A stretch of DNA of 5,252 bases from Oscillospiraceae bacterium (GCA_017528675.1 JAFXOO010000160.1:1-5252); one strand, 5' to 3'; shown: positions 1 through 5,252, numbered from the stretch's first letter. The notes: generated by a model from the letters alone, not told the origin. Numbers and translations: made by a program.

Positions 1-159
1 AGCCAGATTTTTCGTCAGATTGTATAGAAATGACGCCGCTGGGCTGGCGCCCAGCAAGGAATTTCTGTGCAAGATGACGGAAAAGATGCAAGCAGATGTG
101 CCGCCAAGCCGCCAGGCGGGCTTTGTGCGGTGTTGCCTTAAAGGGAGAAGCAGACGCAT
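1..159 (-). other. Doubtful partial ORF at window edge
   Basis: On the minus strand an ATG at 159-157 is preceded by a purine-rich AGGAG (164-168) with a 4-base gap, and the frame stays open for 53 codons to the window edge. The product would begin MRLLLPLRQHRTK. I recognise no domain. The frame runs through dense palindromes (8-130), so the openness may be accidental and this could be an interspersed repeat rather than a gene. I see no promoter for it, and it lies beyond the likely terminator at 280-310. Low confidence as a coding region. Confidence 0.18.
8..130. repeat. Nested palindromes, possible repeat or structured RNA
   Basis: Three concentric complementary arms are visible. TTTTTCGTCA (8-17) pairs with TGACGGAAAA (75-84) with one G-U pair. 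GAAAT (27-31) pairs with ATTTC (61-65). GCTGGGC (38-44) pairs with GCCCAGC (49-55) around a TGGC loop. A second hairpin follows: AAGCC (106-110) with GGCTT (119-123), flanked by CCGC (101-104) and GCGG (127-130). Together these could fold as one long imperfect hairpin plus a second one. This resembles a miniature interspersed repeat or a structured RNA, but no known family is recognised. Confidence 0.35.
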
Positions 160-279
160 GGTTCTCCTCTTTCTATTAGATATCGTAGGAGCAGAGCAGG
201 ATGTGACAGGTTTTTGCAGATTTCAGAGAGATGCACAAGCGGAGTGTGCAGGAGTTGTGCAGGGTGACGGATATACTGC

Positions 280-310
280 AAAAGCCCCCGAAGATGCTTT
301 TCAGGGGCTT
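280..310 (-). terminator. Likely intrinsic terminator of the UDPGP gene
   Basis: Read on the minus strand, AAGCCCCTGAA (310-300) pairs over 11 positions, including one U-G pair, with TTCGGGGGCTT (292-282) around a 7-base loop. The stem ends in a short run of four T (283-280). It lies about 127 bases after the stop codon of the UDPGP gene and in the right orientation to end that transcript. The T-run is short, so termination may be incomplete. On the plus strand the hairpin is not followed by T. Confidence 0.6.
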
Positions 311-323
311 GGCGTTCATCATG

Positions 324-355
324 GCCGTACTGTTTCAGCAGTTCCTTGGCGCTTT
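324..355 (-). repeat. Diverged second copy of the UDPGP gene 3' end
   Basis: Positions 324-355 match 449-480, inside the end of the UDPGP gene, at 29 of 32 bases with an offset of 125. On the minus strand both copies can be read as SAKELLKQ-(Y or N)-G. Two of the three differences are silent (AGC/AGT and AAA/AAG), so the copy looks as if it diverged under coding constraint. It is not in frame with the upstream gene and has no start of its own, so it is probably a remnant of a paralogue or of a local duplication. Similarity fades quickly on both sides. Confidence 0.6.
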
Positions 356-387
356 TGTAGCGTTCGTGGCAACCGTCACGAATGGGG

Positions 388-429
388 TGCAGGGGCGAAG
401 CCCCTGCATAGCCCTCCCCATCGGGGGAG
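388..429. repeat. Two tandem GC-rich hairpins after the UDPGP stop
   Basis: TGCAGGGGC (388-396), GAA, GCCCCTGCA (400-408) forms a perfect 9-bp stem with a three-base loop. Six bases away CTCCCC (414-419) pairs with GGGGAG (424-429) around a four-base loop. They start 7 bases after the UDPGP stop codon on the minus strand. Neither is followed by a T-run, so they are not classical terminators. They may stabilise the mRNA 3' end or be a REP-like element. They sit exactly between the two copies of the gene's 3' segment. Confidence 0.55.
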
Positions 430-436
430 AACGGGG

Positions 437-1663
437 TTACAGCACCACGCCGTTCTGCTTCAGCAGTTCCTTGGCACTTTCCACGGAATCGACGCCGGTC
501 GGATTCTTGATCGGCGCAAATTCATAGCTGCGCACAACTTCATACGCAAGGCAGGTTTTCTGCATGTGGATCATGTCGAGCACAAGCTCCTCAAATTTGT
601 AGGCATTCGGCGTTTGGGGCTTGACAAGCGCACCGGTTTCGTCAATATAGGGCACCTTCTTGTTGACGACATGCACGCTCAGACGGTTGTTGGCCATGTC
701 AATGAGCTGGGAGGTCTGGAACAGATAGTTCAGGATGACGCCGTAGTTGTAGGACAGACGGCCATCTGGCTCCCGGCGGGAGATCATCTCCTCTGTCATT
801 TCGTAATACTCCACAATCGAGGGTGCGCCGTCCTCAAGACAGAGCACACCGACACGCTCCTCCGGATCCGCCTTGGCAATGACCTTGGAACCGGAATCAC
901 AGCCGGAGAGCAGTGTAGCACCAACAAAGCACGGATCTGCGATGCGTTGCAGGACATTGTCCACGGCGAACACATTCAGCCACTCGATGCCCTCCCGTTG
1001 CAGAAGCCCAAGCAGCCCCGCCTTCATCAGGGACTTGAACCAGCCGCCGTTGCCGTTCGGGGAGGTTGCAATGCGCCCCTTTTCTTCAAGCAGGATTTTG
1101 CCGTCCGGATCAACCGCCGGTGCCATTGCCTGCATAAAGAAGTGAACATACTCCGGATTGTAGCCGAAGAACTTGTTCTCCTCCAGGAATTCCCGTGTGT
1201 CTTCGTCATTTTTCTCGCTGGTCATAATGAACAGCGGCACATAGGTACCGGCCTTGTCCACAACCTCCATCAGATTATGGATGAGGCACTCAAAGATATA
1301 CAGTGGATGTGTCTCACCGAGATTGTACATACCCTTGGGCTTGTCAAAGCCGAGGCGTGTGCCCATGCCGCCTGCCAGCAGCACAGCGCCGACCTTGCCT
1401 TCCCGGATTGCCTCCAGGCCGGCAGCCTCAAAGCGCTCCCGGTTGACGTTGATGTCATCAGTTGTCAGTGCACCAAGCGGCTCGATATGGCCACGATCTG
1501 CGGCACTGCCTCTGTTCCGGAATACCTCAAGCAGCTCAGGATCCAGCTCATCAATTTGTGCAAGGAGCGCATCCTGCTCTGTGTCGCTCAGTTCGTCATA
1601 CCAGCGCAGCAGATGCATCTGACCGAGCTGTTCAAGCTTTGCTTTTGCCTGTTCGTAATTCAT
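437..1663 (-). CDS. UDPGP-family UDP-sugar pyrophosphorylase (UAP1-like)
   Basis: This 408-residue cytoplasmic enzyme is predicted to make a UDP-sugar and pyrophosphate from UTP and a sugar 1-phosphate. The UDPGP/UAP1 family uses GlcNAc-1-P, GalNAc-1-P or Glc-1-P, and the exact substrate cannot be told here. Visible hallmarks are the nucleotide-binding loop LAGGMGTRLGFDKPKG (96-111), SPNGNGG (201-207), NVFAVDN (230-236), and EFAPIKN (381-387) with the conserved lysine near the C-terminus. The N-terminal ~70 residues are helical and acidic, as in UAP1 relatives. The start is ATG at 1663-1661, with AGGAGG at 1673-1678 and a 9-base gap. Length fits bacterial members, which are shorter than eukaryotic ones. 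It appears monocistronic, with a promoter at 1699-1727 and a terminator at 280-310. Family call is firm, substrate is open. Confidence 0.93.
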   Translation of the reverse strand: MNYEQAKAKLEQLGQMHLLRWYDELSDTEQDALLAQIDELDPELLEVFRNRGSAADRGHIEPLGALTTDDINVNRERFEAAGLEAIREGKVGAVLLAGGMGTRLGFDKPKGMYNLGETHPLYIFECLIHNLMEVVDKAGTYVPLFIMTSEKNDEDTREFLEENKFFGYNPEYVHFFMQAMAPAVDPDGKILLEEKGRIATSPNGNGGWFKSLMKAGLLGLLQREGIEWLNVFAVDNVLQRIADPCFVGATLLSGCDSGSKVIAKADPEERVGVLCLEDGAPSIVEYYEMTEEMISRREPDGRLSYNYGVILNYLFQTSQLIDMANNRLSVHVVNKKVPYIDETGALVKPQTPNAYKFEELVLDMIHMQKTCLAYEVVRSYEFAPIKNPTGVDSVESAKELLKQNGVVL

Positions 1664-1698
1664 AGAGGGAGTCCTCCTGCCATATTAGAATTATAATC

Positions 1699-1727
1699 AT
1701 TATAGCATAGACATGCTGAAAAAGCAA
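1699..1727 (-). promoter_or_regulatory. Sigma-A-type promoter for the UDPGP gene
   Basis: On the minus strand TTGCTT (1727-1722) and a perfect TATAAT (1704-1699) are 17 bases apart, and TGC immediately before the -10 makes it an extended -10 promoter. Transcription would start near 1692, giving a leader of about 29 bases that contains the AGGAGG site. No riboswitch fits in so short a leader. Confidence 0.75.
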
Positions 1728-1861
1728 GAGAAAAAACGCCAAGGATTCCGTTGATTCCGGATTTGTGCTGTATGCTCATGACATGTCGCACAAAAAAGCG
1801 GCTGCACATTTGTAAGCATTATCCAAAAAAGGAAGTCGATATAAATATATTGAAATAATGA

Positions 1862-1891
1862 TTGACTTTTCCGGCTGTTTTATGTTACAAT
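1862..1891 (+). promoter_or_regulatory. Sigma-A-type promoter for the symporter gene
   Basis: TTGACT (1862-1867) and TACAAT (1886-1891) are 18 bases apart, each one mismatch from consensus, with a TGT extended -10 element at 1883-1885. The DNA just upstream (about 1840-1860) is very AT-rich and could act as an UP element. The start point would be near 1898, leaving a leader of about 24 bases. A weak dyad, TGTGC (1764-1768) and GCACA (1788-1792), lies further upstream and is not clearly an operator. Confidence 0.75.
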
Positions 1892-1921
1892 GAGATGATA
1901 GTTCGCATTACGGGAGGACAC

Positions 1922-3340
1922 ATGGAAGCATTCAATTCATTTATCAAAACCCTGGATGACTATGTCTGGGGTGTTCCGCTGATTGTGCTGATTCTTGCCT
2001 GCGGTATCTGGCTGAGCATCCGGGTCGGATTCCTGCAAGTGCACAAGCTTGGCAAGGCGCTCCGGTACATGGTCAGGGATGAGGAGAACGGCAACGGCGA
2101 GGTTTCGAGCTTTGCGGCACTGTGTACGGCGCTGTCTGCCACGGTCGGCACGGGCAATATCGTCGGAGTTGCAACGGCCATTGCAGCCGGCGGGCCGGGG
2201 GCGCTGTTCTGGATGGAGATTGCCGCCTTCTTCGGCATGGCGACCAAGTATGCAGAGGGTCTGCTGGCGGTCAGGTACCGCACCAGAACCGAGGACGGGA
2301 GCATTCTGGGCGGGCCTTTCTATTATATTGAACACGGGCTCGGTGAGAAATGGAAATGGCTGGGCAAGCTCTTTGCACTGTTTGGTCTGCTGGCAGGCCT
2401 TATGGGCATCGGAACGATCACCCAGATCAACGGCATCACCTCCGCTGCCAATCATTTCTTTGACCCGCAGGCGCAGCACACGCTGCATGTGCTCGGCGGG
2501 GAATTTACGCTGACGACCGTGATTGCCGGTCTGCTGATAACTGTCTGTGTGGCGCTGATTGTCATTGGCGGCATCCGACGCATAGCATCTGTTTCGGAAT
2601 GCATTGTTCCGGCGATGATTGTGATTTATGTGGGCTGCTGTCTGATCATTATCCTCTGTCACATCACAGAAGTGCCTGCTGCCGTGATGACGGTGCTCCG
2701 GGGTGCCTTCGGACTGCGGCCGATTGCAGGCGGTGCAGCGGGATTTGCAGTGGTGCGTGCATCCATGCGCAGCGGTGTTGCACGGGGCATTTTCTCGAAT
2801 GAGGCGGGTCTTGGCTCTGCGCCGATTGCAGCGGCCGCCGCCCGTACCAGAGAGCCGGTGCGCCAGGGGTTGGTGACGATGACGGGGACGTTTATCGACA
2901 CGATTCTTGTCTGCACAATGACGGGGCTTTCCATCGTCATGGCAGGCAGCTACGAGAAGGGACTGGAGGGCGTGGAAATCACGACGGATGCATTCCGGTA
3001 CGGTCTGCCGTTCCCGGAGAAAATCTCGTCCCTGCTGCTGATGGTCTGCCTTGCATTCTTTGCGTTCACGACGATTCTGGGCTGGAATTACTACTCTGAA
3101 CGGTGCCTTGCCTATCTGGCCGGGCCGGGGCATAATCTGACAAAGCTCTACCGCTGGATCTATGTAGCTGCCGTGGCAATCGGGCCGTATCTGACAGTGG
3201 AAGCGGTCTGGAATATTGCCGATATCTTCAATGGCCTGATGGCATTGCCGAATGTCATTGCACTGATCGGGTTATCCGGCGTTGTGGCGTCGGAGACCAG
3301 GGACTATATGCAGCGGCTCAAAAACGGCGAAGTGAAATGA
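1922..3340 (+). CDS. AGCS-family sodium:alanine/glycine symporter
   Basis: This 472-residue integral membrane protein is predicted to import alanine or glycine together with Na+ (or H+). AGCS hallmarks occur in order: TVGTGNIVGVA (74-84), GGPGALFWMEIAAFFGMATK (90-109), GGPFYYIEHGLG (130-141), GVARGIFSNEAGLGSAP (285-301), GTFIDTILVCTMTG (322-335), FAFTTILGWNYYSER (380-394) and a terminal segment around IADIFNGLMALPN (432-444). About ten to eleven hydrophobic helices are visible and the length is typical. The frame opens earlier, at TTG 1862, but that TTG is the -35 element. The ATG at 1922 has GGAGG at 1913-1917, a rather tight 4-base gap, and gives the normal family N-terminus. It is a single-gene unit ending at the hairpin 3347-3383. 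The family is certain; the exact amino acid is inferred. Confidence 0.95.
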   Translation: MEAFNSFIKTLDDYVWGVPLIVLILACGIWLSIRVGFLQVHKLGKALRYMVRDEENGNGEVSSFAALCTALSATVGTGNIVGVATAIAAGGPGALFWMEIAAFFGMATKYAEGLLAVRYRTRTEDGSILGGPFYYIEHGLGEKWKWLGKLFALFGLLAGLMGIGTITQINGITSAANHFFDPQAQHTLHVLGGEFTLTTVIAGLLITVCVALIVIGGIRRIASVSECIVPAMIVIYVGCCLIIILCHITEVPAAVMTVLRGAFGLRPIAGGAAGFAVVRASMRSGVARGIFSNEAGLGSAPIAAAAARTREPVRQGLVTMTGTFIDTILVCTMTGLSIVMAGSYEKGLEGVEITTDAFRYGLPFPEKISSLLLMVCLAFFAFTTILGWNYYSERCLAYLAGPGHNLTKLYRWIYVAAVAIGPYLTVEAVWNIADIFNGLMALPNVIALIGLSGVVASETRDYMQRLKNGEVK

Positions 3341-3346
3341 CAAACC

Positions 3347-3383
3347 GAAACCTCCCTGCATCATTGAAATGCAGGGAGGTTTC
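3347..3383. terminator. Bidirectional intrinsic terminator
   Basis: A perfect 15-bp stem, GAAACCTCCCTGCAT (3347-3361) with its complement at 3369-3383, encloses a 7-base loop. It begins 6 bases after the symporter stop codon and directly abuts the stop codon of the convergent adenosyltransferase gene (3386-3384). The arms provide short T-runs on both strands, so one hairpin can end both transcripts. T-runs are short and interrupted by C. Confidence 0.85.
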
Positions 3384-3899
3384 TCAGTATTCAATGCCCT
3401 TCCGGGCTGTGATGCCTTTGGCGAAGGGGTGCCGCACGGCCTGGATTTCGCTGATATAATCCGCCGCCTCAAGCAGCACGGGATCCGGTTCCCGGCCTGT
3501 CAGCACCAGCTCAATCTCCGGCGGACATTGCTGCACAAGCTGCCGGGCTGCTGCCTTGTCAAGCAGTCCTGCGTTGTATGCTGCAAAGAGTTCGTCAATC
3601 ACGATCAGATCGGCCTTCCGCTGCTGCATTGCCGCCAGAGCCTCTGCAAGCAGTGCATTGTGGCACGCCGTGATTGCCGCACGGTCATCATCGTTCATCC
3701 GGAAAGTGAAGCCGTAATCCCGGTCACAGCGCCGCACCGTCACGCCCGGCAGCCGCCTGAGCGAGGCAAGCTCCGAGGTTTCGCCGCCCTTCAGAAGCTG
3801 CACAAACAGCACCCGCATCCCGGCACCTGCTGCACGCATGGTCAGTCCGAGCGCTGCGGTAGTCTTGCCCTTGCCGCTGCCGCAGTAAATCTCAATCAT
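3384..3899 (-). CDS. cobO: Corrinoid adenosyltransferase, CobO/BtuR family
   Basis: This 171-residue cytoplasmic enzyme is predicted to transfer the 5'-deoxyadenosyl group of ATP to cob(I)alamin or cob(I)yrinic acid a,c-diamide, making the adenosyl form of B12 (EC 2.5.1.17). The P-loop GSGKGKTT (7-14) sits right at the N-terminus, Walker B-like DLIVIDE is at 97-103, and the family ending is clear: LTGREPDP (133-140), HPFAKGITARKGIEY (157-171). I chose ATG 3899-3897 because it gives the family N-terminus MIEIYCGSGKGK. An earlier ATG at 3968 would add 23 unrelated residues and overlap the upstream gene much further. This start overlaps the anti-sigma gene by 8 bases and has no clear ribosome binding site, so translational coupling is likely. 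It is the last gene of the sigma operon, with no other B12 gene in view. Confidence 0.9.
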   Translation of the reverse strand: MIEIYCGSGKGKTTAALGLTMRAAGAGMRVLFVQLLKGGETSELASLRRLPGVTVRRCDRDYGFTFRMNDDDRAAITACHNALLAEALAAMQQRKADLIVIDELFAAYNAGLLDKAAARQLVQQCPPEIELVLTGREPDPVLLEAADYISEIQAVRHPFAKGITARKGIEY

Positions 3900-4230
3900 C
3901 GCTGTGCGAGCGCACAAGCAGGATGATGCCCGCCGCCAGCATGATCGAGCCTGCACCGATGGCTGCACTGGTGGTCACGATCTCGAACACCCGGCGCTTG
4001 CGCAGCCGCTTCGAGAGCGCCTCATATGACCTTGCCTCAGCTTCCTCAAAATCAGGGGCCTTATACAGCGGAAAATGCAGCGCATTCATCGTGTCATAGG
4101 TCTTGTAATACCGTCTGCAACGGCCGCATTCCTTCAGATGTGCACGGATCGCTCTGGCGCTTTCCGTGCTGACCAGACCTTCGTGGTACAGCTCAGCCAG
4201 ATCTCTTGCGACCTCACACGTCATATTCAT
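3892..4230 (-). CDS. Zinc-finger anti-sigma factor, single-pass membrane
   Basis: This 112-residue protein is predicted to bind and hold the ECF sigma factor encoded just upstream. The N-terminal part has the zf-HC2 anti-sigma signature H31-x3-C35-x2-C38, with C5 as probable fourth zinc ligand. A basic patch KRLRKRR (74-80) precedes one hydrophobic segment (about 84-106), predicting the N-terminus inside. Only RSHSDD remains outside, so there is no extracytoplasmic sensor domain. The ATG at 4230-4228 is favoured by GGAGG at 4240-4244 with a 9-base gap; a second ATG follows two codons later. The gene overlaps the sigma gene by 17 bases and the adenosyltransferase gene by 8. The role is inferred from the motif and from the sigma gene next door. 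Confidence 0.87.
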   Translation of the reverse strand: MNMTCEVARDLAELYHEGLVSTESARAIRAHLKECGRCRRYYKTYDTMNALHFPLYKAPDFEEAEARSYEALSKRLRKRRVFEIVTTSAAIGAGSIMLAAGIILLVRSHSDD

Positions 4231-4726
4231 CCTGAATCGCCTCCATCATCATTTTCTTGGCTCGGAAGTAGATTACTCTTGCGGAGTTTTCACTGATATG
4301 CAGTGCATCACCAATCTGCGCATAGCTCATATCCGCATAAACACGCAGGATTGTCACATCCTGGTACTTTTTCGGCAGCGCCAGCAGCGCCCGTCTTGTG
4401 CTTTCCATCAATAACTGCCGCTCCACGGTATCCGCCAGGTGTTCTGTCGAGCCTTCGCCGTAGAGCTCGATGAGCTGCTCGGCACTGAGGTTCTCGATCT
4501 GGTGGCGGTTCTTCCGCAGATAGCGGTAATAGGTATGCTTGCCGATGGATGCCAGCCATGTGAACACATCGCTGTCCCCCCGGAACCGGTAGAATGAGAC
4601 AAACGCCTGATAAAAGGTTTCCTGCGTCAGCTCCTCCGCCAGGTCACGGTTCTCGGTCAGTTTATAGAGAAAAGCATAAATGCGTGGAAAATATTCCTGG
4701 TACAATGCTTCAAATTCTTTTTTCAT
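4214..4726 (-). CDS. ECF-type RNA polymerase sigma factor
   Basis: This 170-residue protein has the two-domain layout of ECF (group 4) sigma factors. Region 2 covers about residues 5-75 and includes the helix ENRDLAEELTQETFYQAF (25-42) and the -10-contacting FTWLASIGKHTYYRYLRK (55-72). An acidic linker follows. Region 4 (about 108-160) has the helix-turn-helix MSYAQIGDALHISENSARVI (133-152), which contacts the -35 element. Start ATG 4726-4724 has AGGAGG at 4737-4742 with a 10-base gap. It heads an operon with its anti-sigma factor and a corrinoid adenosyltransferase. The promoter-like motif at 4760-4789, repeated before fabH, suggests autoregulation. The ECF assignment is firm; the subgroup and stimulus cannot be read from the sequence. 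Confidence 0.93.
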   Translation of the reverse strand: MKKEFEALYQEYFPRIYAFLYKLTENRDLAEELTQETFYQAFVSFYRFRGDSDVFTWLASIGKHTYYRYLRKNRHQIENLSAEQLIELYGEGSTEHLADTVERQLLMESTRRALLALPKKYQDVTILRVYADMSYAQIGDALHISENSARVIYFRAKKMMMEAIQDEYDV

Positions 4727-4759
4727 CGCAATGAAGCCTCCTCAGCTTTCATCAATATG

Positions 4760-4789
4760 TTAGTAGCATTCTGCCCCGGAAATGTTACA
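4760..4789 (-). promoter_or_regulatory. Putative ECF sigma promoter of the sigma operon
   Basis: On the minus strand TGTAAC (4789-4784) is followed after 17 bases by CTACTAA (4766-4760). The AAC core is typical of ECF -35 elements. Transcription would start near 4753, about 27 bases before the sigma gene ATG, leaving room for the AGGAGG site. The same motif with the same spacing faces fabH. I see no good sigma-A promoter for this operon within the intergenic region. Inferred from the match between the two sites. Confidence 0.6.
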
Positions 4790-4856
4790 GGGGGCGGAAT
4801 TGGCAAAATGCACAAAAAACCAGCTTGGTGCAGTTCTAAAATTTGGCTGTTAAAGA

Positions 4857-4886
4857 TGTAACAAATCGCCCTTCAGTGGTTACTAA
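4857..4886 (+). promoter_or_regulatory. Putative ECF sigma promoter of fabH
   Basis: TGTAAC (4857-4862) is followed after 17 bases by TTACTAA (4880-4886), matching the sigma operon promoter in both elements and in spacing. The start point would be near 4892, about 33 bases before the fabH ATG. A second TACTAA at 4895-4900, 14 bases further on, could instead make these repeats an operator for a lipid regulator. A weak sigma-A alternative is TTCAGT (4872-4877), 17 bases, TACTAA (4895-4900). Confidence 0.58.
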
Positions 4887-4925
4887 TTAACGGATACTAA
4901 ATAATCAACCACAGGAGGCCTTTCC

Positions 4926-5252
4926 ATGAGTTTTCGTATCATCGGTACCGGCATGTATGTGCCGCCGAAGGTGGTCACAAATGATGATCTTTCCAAAATT
5001 GTTGAGACAAATGATGAATGGATCACCAAGCGAGTCGGCATTAAGGAGCGCCATGTTTCTGAGACGGAGTTCACCTCCGAGATGGGTGCCAAGGCTGCAC
5101 AGGCTGCGCTGGACGATGCCGGCGTGAAGGCAGAGGATCTGGATCTGATCCTGGCTGCCACCGTCAGCGGCGAGACCGTTTCTCCGTCGATGGCCTGCAT
5201 GCTTCAGAACCGGCTTGGTGCAACGTGCCCGGCGATGGAGCTCAATGCGGCG
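4926..5252 (+). CDS. fabH: 3-oxoacyl-ACP synthase III (KAS III), N-terminal part
   Basis: Only the first 109 codons lie in the window. FabH condenses acetyl-CoA (or another short acyl-CoA) with malonyl-ACP, the first committed elongation step of type II fatty acid synthesis in the cytoplasm. Family features seen are RIIGTGMYVPPKVVTNDDL (4-22), the conserved TNDEWITKRVGIKERH (28-43), LILAATVSGETVSPSMAC and the ending MELNAA, after which the catalytic cysteine would be the very next residue. Start ATG 4926 has AGGAGG at 4913-4918 with a 7-base gap. It is divergent from the ECF sigma operon and shares its promoter motif. In many Firmicutes fabH begins a fatty acid synthesis operon, so more fab genes may follow outside the window. 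Paralogous KAS III-like enzymes of other pathways cannot be fully excluded from this fragment. Confidence 0.92.
   Translation, partial: MSFRIIGTGMYVPPKVVTNDDLSKIVETNDEWITKRVGIKERHVSETEFTSEMGAKAAQAALDDAGVKAEDLDLILAATVSGETVSPSMACMLQNRLGATCPAMELNAA

Noticed and set aside
245..263. Short direct repeat TGTGCAGG with an 11-base period
   Set aside because: Only two copies of eight bases; too little to call a repeat element.
20..1696. Long plus-strand open frame of 558 codons antisense to the UDPGP gene
   Set aside because: It is a mirror of a GC-rich coding strand: no ribosome binding site, no recognisable domain, and the opposite strand has clear UAP1 family motifs.
1884..1889. Minus-strand TGTAAC in the symporter promoter as a third ECF site
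   Set aside because: No TACTAA-like element lies 17 bases on; the bases are explained by the plus-strand TACAAT -10 element.
1862..1921. Earlier TTG or ATG (1895) start for the symporter
   Set aside because: The TTG is part of the -35 element and the ATG at 1895 overlaps the expected start point of transcription without a ribosome binding site. ATG 1922 has GGAGG upstream.
1937..3133. Minus-strand open frame of 398 codons opposite the symporter
   Set aside because: Its translation is rich in Arg, His and Cys with no domain, while the plus strand encodes an unmistakable AGCS carrier.
3900..3968. Earlier ATG (3968) for the adenosyltransferase
   Set aside because: It would add 23 residues with no family counterpart before the P-loop and overlap the anti-sigma gene by 77 bases.
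4814..4829. Minus-strand mini hairpin ACCA-AGC-TGGT followed by six T, in the sigma-fabH spacer
   Set aside because: A 4-bp stem is too weak for a terminator, and it lies upstream of the predicted sigma promoter where no transcript is expected.
4883..5200. Minus-strand open frame of 105 codons opposite fabH
   Set aside because: It is antisense to clear KAS III sequence, has no ribosome binding site and no domain.

Overview
The window looks like chromosomal DNA of a low-to-mid GC Firmicute, most likely a gut clostridium of the Ruminococcus/Oscillospiraceae type. The evidence is strong AGGAGG ribosome binding sites, sigma-A-type promoters with extended -10 elements, a eukaryote-type UDP-sugar pyrophosphorylase, an AGCS-family amino acid carrier and a stand-alone fabH. 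The taxonomic placement is inferred from gene content and style, not from a marker gene.

Layout. Positions 1-436 hold no confident gene. They carry nested palindromes, an intrinsic terminator on the minus strand, two tandem GC-rich hairpins and a diverged second copy of the 3' end of the neighbouring gene. Positions 437-1663 (minus) encode a UDPGP-family nucleotidyltransferase. A 258-base divergent intergenic region holds one good sigma-A-type promoter in each direction. Positions 1922-3340 (plus) encode a sodium:alanine/glycine symporter. A 15-bp perfect hairpin at 3347-3383 is a likely bidirectional terminator between this gene and the convergent minus-strand operon.

That operon, read from 4726 down to 3384, has three overlapping genes: an ECF sigma factor, a single-pass zinc-finger anti-sigma factor, and a CobO/BtuR-type corrinoid adenosyltransferase. 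Divergent from it, at 4926 on the plus strand, starts fabH (3-oxoacyl-ACP synthase III). It is cut by the window edge just before the codon where the catalytic cysteine is expected.

The most interesting signal is in the 199-base region between the sigma gene and fabH. Both directions carry the same promoter-like motif, TGTAAC-N17-(C/T)TACTAA, with identical spacing and correctly placed before each gene. The simplest reading is that the ECF sigma factor drives its own operon and also fabH, linking an envelope-type signal to the initiation of fatty acid synthesis. The anti-sigma factor has almost no extracytoplasmic tail, which fits a signal sensed in or at the membrane. This is a sequence-based hypothesis.
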